Position numbers and translations under genes: made by a program. Positions 1 through 5,045 of a stretch of 5,672 bases of DNA are shown piece after piece; the stretch's first letter is position 1, and each line of letters begins with the position of its first letter. This DNA comes from Syntrophomonadaceae bacterium (GTDB lineage Bacteria; Bacillota; Dethiobacteria; DTU022; UBA8154), in assembly GCA_007122565.1 (NCBI GenBank), contig SKTJ01000039.1:1-5672 (forward strand). Direction: 5' to 3'. The notes below the pieces were generated by a model that saw nothing but the letters and a program-made list of their open reading frames with translations, was not told where the DNA came from and made no database searches.

Positions 1-1269
1 GACGAAATCCCTGCACTTTTACAGGTTTATGCCACCATCTTTATGGACGAACTGCGTATTGCCACATCCATACGCCTGCCAGACGGGGAAAGGGCCCTAG
101 GCACACGGGTTTCGCCCGAAGTGGCGGCAGTGGTTCTGGATGAGGGCCGGCGTTTCCTGGGAAGTGCCCCCATTCTTGGCGAGGACTTCCTGACGGCTTA
201 TGACCCCATAATTGATAATCAGGGAGAGGTAATCGGGATGTTGTTTGTAGGGATTCCGGAAGCCCCCTTTGTAGCGATGAAAGAGAGTGCGGTCAGACAA
301 TACATTATTATTTCGTTTTTGAGTGTTTTTTTAGCCCTCATCATCGCGTACTTTGTATCGCACAAGATCTCACTGCCGCTGCTGTTGATGACTGATACTA
401 TGCAAAAAGTGGAAATGGGAGATTTATCTCAGAGGTTTTCCCCACAGGCAGCCAACAGTCAACACAGAGCATTCCCCGGGCTAAAAGCGCTTATGCATTT
501 GCTGGATGTAAAGCGGGAATGGTTTAGAGATAACGAAGTACAACAACTGGGAAAATTCTTCAACCGGATGATGCACAGCCTCCAGAGTAATTGGGAGCAA
601 AATAAGCAGCTGCAAAAAAGTCTGGAAGAAAAAGAACAAATCCGGATGGAGTTGCTTAAGAAAATGATTCATATCCAGGAGGATGAAAGAAAACGCATCG
701 CGCGGGAACTCCATGATGAAACAAGCCAGTCTTTGACCAGCCTGTTATTAATGCTGAAAACGGTTCAGCAAACGAATGACATTAACAGTATCCAAAAACT
801 TGCCTCCACTTCACGGGAGGTAATTTACAATACGCTGGAAGAAGTTCAGAAGATTTCCCACGACCTACGGCCCATGGCCCTGGATAAGCTGGGCATAGAC
901 GAGGCGCTGCAAAGATATATCGGTGACCTTGCCCAGCATTTGGATATAGATATTAGCTATGATAACAAGGGTTGTATGTTTTCCAGGCTGGGCTCGGTGA
1001 TTGAAACAACGGTATACCGCATTGTGCAGGAAGCTATTACCAATGCGATAAGGCACGCCCGTCCGAAAAATATTGAAATTACGCTGCAGTCCGATGCGGA
1101 AAATGTTGAGGTTACCGTGCAGGATAACGGGATCGGCTTTGACCTGGAATATGTGAAACACCACGGCAAGGAAGCGCTGGGGATCCTGGGTATGGTGGAA
1201 CGGGCAGCCCTTGTGGGTGGGGAAATTAAGATAGAAACGGCGCCGGGCCAAGGGACACGCATTCTGTAA
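1..1269 (+). CDS. Sensor histidine kinase, NarL/DegS type (Cache-like sensor, HAMP, HisKA_3, HATPase), 5' partial
   Basis: This is a membrane sensor kinase that should phosphorylate a LuxR/NarL-type response regulator. The frame is open to base 1, so the gene starts outside the window; the ATG at 43 is internal because the preceding codons (DEIPALLQVYATIF) continue the sensor fold. Visible parts in order: a Cache-like extracytoplasmic sensor to about 270, with the family-like stretches VGTRVS-like (LGTRVSPEV) and IIGMLFVGIPE-like; one membrane helix at 301-360; a HAMP linker at about 361-600 with roughly 25 extra residues between its two helices; a HisKA_3 dimerisation helix with the phospho-acceptor His at 712-714 in RELHDE; and an ATPase domain with the N-box Asn at 1042 (QEAITNAIRHA), DNGIGF at 1123-1140 and LGILGMVERA at about 1177-1206. 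The protein ends in GTRIL, a few residues earlier than relatives, and the frame continues past the stop. The stimulus cannot be read from sequence; Cache sensors of this type often bind small organic acids or similar ligands. No partner regulator follows, since the next gene is convergent, so it probably lies upstream. Confidence 0.93.
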   Translation, partial: DEIPALLQVYATIFMDELRIATSIRLPDGERALGTRVSPEVAAVVLDEGRRFLGSAPILGEDFLTAYDPIIDNQGEVIGMLFVGIPEAPFVAMKESAVRQYIIISFLSVFLALIIAYFVSHKISLPLLLMTDTMQKVEMGDLSQRFSPQAANSQHRAFPGLKALMHLLDVKREWFRDNEVQQLGKFFNRMMHSLQSNWEQNKQLQKSLEEKEQIRMELLKKMIHIQEDERKRIARELHDETSQSLTSLLLMLKTVQQTNDINSIQKLASTSREVIYNTLEEVQKISHDLRPMALDKLGIDEALQRYIGDLAQHLDIDISYDNKGCMFSRLGSVIETTVYRIVQEAITNAIRHARPKNIEITLQSDAENVEVTVQDNGIGFDLEYVKHHGKEALGILGMVERAALVGGEIKIETAPGQGTRIL

Positions 1270-1326
1270 AAACTCCCCCTGGATGAAGCAGTAATAGGAG
1301 ATTATTGCGAGCTAAACTATCAGTAA
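1270..1326 (+). other. In-frame continuation of the histidine kinase frame beyond its TAA stop
   Basis: After the TAA at 1267-1269 the same frame reads KLPLDEAVIGDYCELNYQ and stops at 1324-1326. HATPase domains of this class usually end with GTxI/V, one or two residues, then a hydrophobic strand closing in LP or IP. Here GTRIL-stop-KLPL fits that register with the stop in place of a single residue. The segment may therefore be the original C-terminus, lost by a point change or a sequence error. It also holds an imperfect stem (1288-1295 with 1301-1308, one G-U pair) without a T tract, so I do not call a terminator. Its end overlaps the last 7 bases of the convergent protease gene. Confidence 0.5.
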
Positions 1327-2231
1327 TCAAGCTCCGCTTCTTCCAGCAGTTCCTGCAGGTAGATTACGGGGATGGCCAGGCCTTTGATCCTCTCATCATT
1401 ATCCTGCTGACGCAACACCGCATAAACGACAGCTACGGCCTTGTTTTCTTTGTCGAAGACAGGACTGCCGCTGCTTCCACCATGGATGGGGGCCTCAATT
1501 TCAAGGACGGGGTAGGGCAGACCGTCAAGGGGATGGTATGCAGAAACGGTTCCGCGGGAAATGATCTGCCTAAACCCAAGAGGATTTCCCATGGTAATCA
1601 CATCTTCGCCAATTTCCGGAAAATGCTGCATCTGGAGTTCAACATAGGGAAGGGCCTTGAGAGGAGTATCACTGCCGGCTGTGTCGTTGCCGGCATTTTC
1701 ATTTAAATCAACGTACAGCAGCGCCAGATCGAGGCGGGAACTCTCCGTCCAGTGGGATGCCACATATGTGCCTTCCTCTTCAAAGGAAACTGTGATGGCA
1801 TCAGCCCCTTCAACCACGTGTTTGTTAGTGACAATGAGGCCGGAGGGATGAATATTAAAACCGGTCCCTTTACGCTGGGCCACCGGCAGGGCGGTACTGT
1901 CCCGGCTAACATAGAGGACCTGCACCACGGCCTGCTGCAATTCCTGCAGCACCGGATCATCACTAAGGTCCCGCGATTCTTTGAGGAAATCAAGGGAAGG
2001 CAACGTAAACAAATGTAACACGTTTGCCAGGACCATAAAAATAAATATAAGGGCGGTGAGGGCCGCGATCACTTTTATCGCCAGTGCGGCTCGTGCCTGG
2101 GAAGGTGTTAACTCCTCCCCGTTCTCCCCCAGATCATTATATGCTTCGTCAGCATATTCTTCAGGTAAATCCGCTTCGTCTGCCGGGGTGTTATGTGTTT
2201 GTTCGTTTATCCCTTTTTTATATCGACCCAT
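1320..2231 (-). CDS. Membrane-anchored trypsin-like serine protease (HtrA/DegP-type catalytic domain, no PDZ)
   Basis: This is a 303-residue protein predicted to cleave misfolded or exported proteins at the outer face of the membrane. The N-terminus is cytoplasmic and strongly acidic (about residues 18-40, rich in Asp and Glu). One hydrophobic helix follows (about 49-75), then a chymotrypsin-fold domain. The catalytic triad is visible: His138 in VTNKHVV, Asp168 in SRLDLALL and Ser254 in GGSSGSPVF. GTGFNIHPSGLIVTN and ITMGNPLG are also typical of the HtrA (S1C) group. The protein ends shortly after the catalytic domain, so the PDZ domain of classical HtrA is absent. The start at 2231 is preferred over the in-frame ATG at 2291 because TTAGGAG lies 5 bases before it and the extra 20 residues would be translated through a GC-rich hairpin. 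The gene lies 165 bases downstream of the MFS gene in the same direction, so it may be partly co-transcribed. It is convergent with the kinase. The family assignment is firm; the substrate is unknown. Confidence 0.92.
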   Translation of the reverse strand: MGRYKKGINEQTHNTPADEADLPEEYADEAYNDLGENGEELTPSQARAALAIKVIAALTALIFIFMVLANVLHLFTLPSLDFLKESRDLSDDPVLQELQQAVVQVLYVSRDSTALPVAQRKGTGFNIHPSGLIVTNKHVVEGADAITVSFEEEGTYVASHWTESSRLDLALLYVDLNENAGNDTAGSDTPLKALPYVELQMQHFPEIGEDVITMGNPLGFRQIISRGTVSAYHPLDGLPYPVLEIEAPIHGGSSGSPVFDKENKAVAVVYAVLRQQDNDERIKGLAIPVIYLQELLEEAELDY

Positions 2232-2236
2232 TATTT

Positions 2237-2243
2237 CTCCTAA
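2237..2243 (-). promoter_or_regulatory. Ribosome binding site of the serine protease gene
   Basis: On the minus strand TTAGGAG ends 5 bases before the ATG at 2231-2229. It selects this start (MGRYKKG) over the longer frame opening at 2291, which has no Shine-Dalgarno sequence. Confidence 0.8.
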
Positions 2244-2264
2244 GCGGGTGTATTTCCGTACAAC

Positions 2265-2287
2265 GGGCGGCTGTTGGGCAGCCGCCC
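2265..2287 (-). other. Perfect 9-bp GC-rich hairpin between the MFS and protease genes
   Basis: GGGCGGCTG (2265-2273) and CAGCCGCCC (2279-2287) form a perfect stem around a 5-base loop. Neither strand has a T tract after it, so it is not a standard intrinsic terminator. On the minus strand it sits about 33 to 56 bases upstream of the protease start codon, in the leader or intercistronic RNA. Possible roles are a processing or stability element, or a weak attenuator between the two genes. This is inferred from structure only. Confidence 0.55.
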
Positions 2288-2396
2288 CCACGAAAAACAG
2301 TGGTCATTCCTGCACCATACAAGGGGCAGATTCTATATCCACTTTTTTTATCCTTTCGCTTCTTAACCCCTTGTTTCCTGCTTTCTTGTAATTCCC

Positions 2397-3731
2397 TTAA
2401 CTACTTACTCCTGCCTCCCGGCGTTTGATTACTGCACTATCCGGTTTCCTGAGCATGAGGGAACAGAGCATGCCGAGCAGGGATACGGCGGTAGCCAGGA
2501 AAAAGGAGTAGACAAACGTTTCCGTAAGGTCCGCAATATACCCCCCCAGCCAGGGGCCCAGCGCCTGACCCACTCCGAAAAAGAGCGTGACGAACCCCAC
2601 ACCGGCTGGTGCGAGACGGGGGCCCACGTAGTCTCCGGCGGCTGCGGCCATAATGGTGGGAATACTCCAGGCACTGAGGCCGAAAATAATCAGTGAGACA
2701 TAGAAAGCAAACATGGAGTCGAAAAGAGCGAAAGTGACGTAGGAAAGGGCAAGAGCCAGGTAGGCGAGGGCGGCGCCGTATTTTCTGCCGAGGCGGTCTG
2801 AAATACCTCCCCAGATTACACCGCAGAAAATGCTCAGGGTTCCGGCCAGAGCATACATGGAGCCAGCCAGAACTTGGGAGAGCCCTATTTCACGGTAGAG
2901 GAATTCCACAAAAAAGGTCATGTAAATAACATAGGAAAATCCATAGAGGGAATAGACAAGACCGAGATACCACACCTCCTTCACACGATAAACGAGACCC
3001 CACTGCAGGGGGGCAGCACGCTTCACCTGGGAATCTTTTGGCACATCAGCTGATTCGGCCGCTGCGGTATCATCCCCAGCAGGTTTTTCCGGCGGTGGAG
3101 CACCCACTAAACGCAGCCCAATATCTTCGGGGCGGTTACGTAAGAAAATGGCACTCATAATGGCAATGATCAAAACAAAGCTGCCCAGGTAATACCAGGA
3201 ATAGCGCCATGCCTCCGTCATATAGGAGACCATGATCGCAGGCACAATCAAACCGGAGAGCAGGATACCAACACCGGTGCCGCCGGAGACGATCCCCGTG
3301 GCAAAACCGCTGCGTCGCATGGCAAACCAGGTGGAACCGAGGGCCAGCGCCGGCACATAAGCCCCGCCGTTGCCCATGCCCGTCAAAAGGCGCATTGCAA
3401 ACGCAAACTCAAAGGATTGGGCCGCCCCGGTGAGCAGCATGGTTATCCCCATGAGCAGCAATGAAATGGGGATCACAATCCGGGTACCATAGCGGGCTGC
3501 CAGAAAACCTCCGATCACTGCACAAGCAAGATAACCGATAAAGTTTCCGGTGGACAACAAACCCAACTGGGCATAGGTCAGGCCCAGCCCTTCCCTCATT
3601 TCGGGAAGGATTAGCGTATAGGCCATACGGCCAAAACCATGGGCACCGATGGTTACAAGCATCCCCGTAAAAATTACAACCCACCCATAGTGAAAACGGC
3701 CTGCTGGTTTGTCTGCTAGTTTATCATGCAT
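2397..3731 (-). CDS. Major facilitator superfamily transporter, 12 membrane helices
   Basis: This is a 444-residue secondary transporter of the inner membrane. The hydrophobicity pattern fits two bundles of six helices joined by a hydrophilic loop (about residues 198-245, rich in Pro, Ala and Asp). The MFS loop 2-3 motif appears as GGFLAARYGTR (74-84) and again, in canonical form, as GGISDRLGRKYG (308-319). NRPEDIGL (199-206) after helix 6 is common in MFS carriers of organic acids, including the oxalate/formate antiporter and monocarboxylate groups. The N-terminal part (GRMAYTLILPEM, then LGLLSTGNFIGYL) also resembles the YbfB/YjiJ group, so the substrate cannot be named. The start is supported by AAAGGAGG 9 bases before ATG. 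It is the first gene of a minus-strand pair with the protease and is divergent from rubrerythrin. Confidence is high for the superfamily and low for the substrate; an organic acid or drug-like compound is possible. Confidence 0.93.
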   Translation of the reverse strand: MHDKLADKPAGRFHYGWVVIFTGMLVTIGAHGFGRMAYTLILPEMREGLGLTYAQLGLLSTGNFIGYLACAVIGGFLAARYGTRIVIPISLLLMGITMLLTGAAQSFEFAFAMRLLTGMGNGGAYVPALALGSTWFAMRRSGFATGIVSGGTGVGILLSGLIVPAIMVSYMTEAWRYSWYYLGSFVLIIAIMSAIFLRNRPEDIGLRLVGAPPPEKPAGDDTAAAESADVPKDSQVKRAAPLQWGLVYRVKEVWYLGLVYSLYGFSYVIYMTFFVEFLYREIGLSQVLAGSMYALAGTLSIFCGVIWGGISDRLGRKYGAALAYLALALSYVTFALFDSMFAFYVSLIIFGLSAWSIPTIMAAAAGDYVGPRLAPAGVGFVTLFFGVGQALGPWLGGYIADLTETFVYSFFLATAVSLLGMLCSLMLRKPDSAVIKRREAGVSS

Positions 3732-3780
3732 AATATAAGTCCTCCTTTTTCGGGTTACCGTCCCCCTACATTGACTATTC

Positions 3781-3810
3781 GCTATATTCTTATTTTTCCC
3801 TGCATGGAAA
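3781..3810 (-). promoter_or_regulatory. Possible promoter of the MFS gene
   Basis: On the minus strand TTTCCA (3810-3805) and TATAGC (3786-3781) are 18 bases apart, each matching the sigma-A consensus at four of six positions. The distance to the MFS start is about 50 bases. The match is weak, and it is proposed only because nothing better lies in the region. Confidence 0.22.
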
Positions 3811-3828
3811 TACTACAAAACCATGGGG
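3798..3828. repeat. Inverted repeat in the divergent promoter region, possible operator
   Basis: CATGG (3803-3807) and CCATG (3821-3825) are separated by 13 bases, and an outer CCC (3798-3800) and GGG (3826-3828) can pair after a two-base bulge. The dyad overlaps the possible -35 of the MFS gene. It could be a regulator site, but it may also be chance. Confidence 0.25.
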
Positions 3829-3951
3829 CAAAATAATAGGGATAATGGTTTGGGAAGGACTCTGGAAATTTGTGCAGAATAATGTAAGGAAACCCTTTTC
3901 CATAAACAGCAGGGTTAAAAGGCTAATTACAATAAGATGAGGTGAGATGAA

Positions 3952-4449
3952 ATGAAAACAAAAGATAACCTGATGAGTGCATTTGGCGGTGAATCTCAGG
4001 CAAACCGTAAATACCTGGCGTTTGCCCAGAAGGCGGAAAAAGAAGGGTATAAAAATGTGGGCCGCGTGATTAGGGCCATTGCTGAGGCGGAAACGATCCA
4101 TGCCCTCAAGCATCTGGAGGTGGCGGGAAAAGTGGGTAGCACCCTGGAAAATCTCGCCACGGCCGTGGAGGGTGAGCATTACGAGTTTACAGAAATGTAT
4201 CCTGATTTTATCGAAACGGCCACCGCGGAAAAGGAAGATAAAGCCCTTAAATCATTCCAGTTTGCCAACGAGGCGGAAAAAGTACACGGCCATACCTTCG
4301 GCGAGTTAAAGTCCACTGTGGCAGAAGGAAAGGATCTGGATGATCAGGAAATTTCCCTGTGTCCTGTCTGCGGCTGGGTGGGGACCGGCGATCCCCCGGA
4401 ACGCTGCCCCATCTGCAATGCATCTGCAAAAGTGTTTAAAAAATACTGA
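3952..4449 (+). CDS. rbr: Rubrerythrin
   Basis: This is a 165-residue cytoplasmic non-haem iron peroxidase that reduces hydrogen peroxide to water in anaerobes, taking electrons through its rubredoxin domain. The ferritin-like four-helix part covers about residues 1-130 with the di-iron ligand motifs: Glu14 in GGESQA, Glu47 and His50 in AEAETIH, Glu75 and Glu78 in EGEHYEF followed by TEMYP, and Glu107/Glu109 with His112 in ANEAEKVH. The C-terminal rubredoxin-like part has CPVC (Cys137, Cys140) and CPIC (Cys152, Cys155), a CX2C-X11-CX2C iron site. The length is normal for the short rubrerythrins. GAGGTGA (3939-3945) lies 6 bases before the ATG. The gene stands alone, divergent from the MFS transporter and closed by its own terminator. 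Induction by peroxide is common for this family, but no PerR site is visible here. Confidence 0.97.
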   Translation: MKTKDNLMSAFGGESQANRKYLAFAQKAEKEGYKNVGRVIRAIAEAETIHALKHLEVAGKVGSTLENLATAVEGEHYEFTEMYPDFIETATAEKEDKALKSFQFANEAEKVHGHTFGELKSTVAEGKDLDDQEISLCPVCGWVGTGDPPERCPICNASAKVFKKY

Positions 4450-4488
4450 GTTAAACTAAAAGAAGTTTGCAGCCAGTTGAAGATTAGA

Positions 4489-4535
4489 GAGCCGGCGCAG
4501 GTTTTTAAAACCCTCTTCGCCGGCTTCTGCTTTTT
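4489..4535 (+). terminator. Intrinsic terminator of rubrerythrin
   Basis: GCCGGCG (4491-4497) pairs perfectly with CGCCGGC (4518-4524), extended by flanking A-T and G-T pairs. The interior can form a second short stem, GGTTT with AAACC. Five T residues follow at 4531-4535 after a short gap. It starts about 40 bases after the rubrerythrin stop codon. Confidence 0.8.
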
Positions 4536-4631
4536 CCAGAGAGACAAAAAGACGCTCCAGCTCAGCACAGAGGTATTGCCCGTCAATATACTAACCTGAA
4601 TCCATTCCCTGAATTTACTATGTAATTTTGA

Positions 4632-4660
4632 TTTACAATACTATTCCATCCTGTTATACT
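4632..4660 (+). promoter_or_regulatory. Sigma-A promoter of the 59-residue gene
   Basis: TTTACA (4632-4637) and TATACT (4655-4660) each match the consensus at five of six positions and are exactly 17 bases apart. TG at 4652-4653 gives an extended -10. Transcription would begin near 4667, leaving a leader of about 27 bases before the start codon at 4694. Confidence 0.75.
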
Positions 4661-4693
4661 ATAAAAACAATATTAAAGGCTTGAGGTGGATTT

Positions 4694-4873
4694 ATGGACG
4701 GTTACCGGTTTACTCTGCGTCAGCAGGATGGGACTAAGAACTACAATATCTCCCTGAGCCAAATCGAAGCACAGTACGGACCGCTGGAAGAAACCAGTTA
4801 CTTATTTTATTGTGCAGGCAGCAGCGGTAAACTGCTCCAATTCGGGCGCGAAAAATCGGCAGAAGATACTTAG
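4694..4873 (+). CDS. Small protein of unknown function, 59 residues
   Basis: I do not recognise this protein. It starts MDGYRFTLRQQDGTKNYNIS and ends GREKSAEDT before a TAG. Its coding status is supported by a near-consensus promoter at 4632-4660, GAGGTGG (4683-4689) 4 bases before the ATG, and a hairpin terminator downstream at 4951-4983. The composition is soluble and polar, with no signal peptide or membrane helix. There is one cysteine (Cys40, in FYCAGSSGK), so no CxxC metal site. Alternating polar and hydrophobic residues in the first half and at SYLFYCAGSSGKLLQF suggest beta strands around a short helix (SLSQIEAQYG). It stands alone between rubrerythrin and the convergent acs gene. It could be a lineage-specific regulator or accessory protein; no function is claimed. 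Confidence 0.7.
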   Translation: MDGYRFTLRQQDGTKNYNISLSQIEAQYGPLEETSYLFYCAGSSGKLLQFGREKSAEDT

Positions 4874-4880
4874 AGAAGGA

Positions 4881-4911
4881 TTGACACAGCAGACACGCCG
4901 AAAGGTATAAC
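4881..4911 (+). promoter_or_regulatory. Promoter-like sequence with no assigned gene
   Basis: A perfect TTGACA -35 (4881-4886) is followed after 19 bases by TATAAC (4906-4911, five of six). The spacer is longer than the usual 17; such spacing is known at MerR-family promoters, but no clear dyad is visible in it. Transcription would begin near 4918, run into the hairpin at 4951-4983 and, on readthrough, become antisense to the 3' end of acs. Confidence 0.35.
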
Positions 4912-4940
4912 CATAAAATACACTGGCAAAGCAATGGAAC

Positions 4941-4983
4941 AAAATGAAAAAAACCCGTCTATTTGGGAAAAATAGACGGGTTT
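4941..4983 (-). terminator. acs: Terminator of acs, probably bidirectional
   Basis: AAACCCGTCTATTT (4951-4964) and its exact complement (4970-4983) form a perfect 14-bp stem with a 5-base loop. On the minus strand the stem is followed by a T-rich run (TTTTTTTCATTTTG), a strong terminator for acs, which ends about 60 bases upstream. On the plus strand the tail is only TTT then GCTGTATT, so it would work more weakly for the small gene's transcript. Confidence 0.88.
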
Positions 4984-5004
4984 GCTGTATTACAACCAGC
5001 TTCT

Positions 5005-5025
5005 CCGGCGGACTTTCACCGACGG
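5005..5025 (-). other. Short hairpin in the acs 3' untranslated region with GGTGAAAGTCC
   Basis: On the minus strand CCGTCGG and CCGCCGG pair (3 + 3 bp around one mismatch) and enclose TGAAAGT. GGTGAAAGTCC resembles a conserved hairpin of cobalamin riboswitches and a segment near the 3' end of group II introns, but the other conserved parts of both are missing. It lies about 20 bases after the acs stop codon and before the terminator. Confidence 0.25.
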
Positions 5026-5045
5026 GCATACGCACATACTGCTAA

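Larger units (their letters stand above)
3732..3951. other. Divergent intergenic region between the MFS and rubrerythrin genes
   Basis: These 220 AT-rich bases must hold the promoters of both the MFS transporter (minus) and rubrerythrin (plus). No confident sigma-A promoter for rubrerythrin could be read: AATAAT at 3878-3883 is a fair -10 but has no matching -35 at normal spacing. TTGACT at 3771-3776 is a good -35 without a -10 at the right distance. No PerR-like palindrome (TTATAAT-N-ATTATAA) was found. A dyad at 3798-3828 is listed separately. Confidence 0.6.

Noticed and set aside
43..45. ATG at 43 as the start of the histidine kinase
   Set aside because: The frame is open to base 1 and the upstream codons continue the sensor domain; a start here would cut the Cache-like fold and leave no N-terminal membrane helix.
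1288..1308. Terminator between the convergent kinase and protease genes
   Set aside because: The stem is AT-rich with a G-U pair on the plus strand and a mismatch on the minus strand, and no T tract follows on either side.
2231..2291. Longer protease frame starting at 2291
   Set aside because: No ribosome binding site precedes it and its first 20 codons run through the GC-rich hairpin; TTAGGAG supports the start at 2231.
1305..2428. Plus-strand open frames at 1305-1706, 1752-2018, 1981-2391 and 2084-2428
   Set aside because: They lie wholly or largely opposite the protease gene, have no recognisable domain and no ribosome binding site; they are shadows of the coding strand.
3732..3951. PerR or other peroxide-responsive operator upstream of rubrerythrin
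   Set aside because: Several AATAAT-like pieces occur, but none forms the TTATAAT-N-ATTATAA palindrome.
4934..4975. 13-codon frame (MEQNEKNPSIWEK) in the possible transcript from 4918
   Set aside because: It has no ribosome binding site and its second half is the arm and loop of the terminator hairpin.
4344..5035. Minus-strand open frames at 4344-4586, 4734-4934 and 4802-5035
   Set aside because: They run antisense through the rubrerythrin end, the terminators and the small gene, without Shine-Dalgarno sequences or family motifs.
4984..5045. Complete cobalamin riboswitch
   Set aside because: Only the GGTGAAAGTCC hairpin is present; the downstream conserved GC-ACTGT region and the remaining stems are absent, and the location is after a gene.
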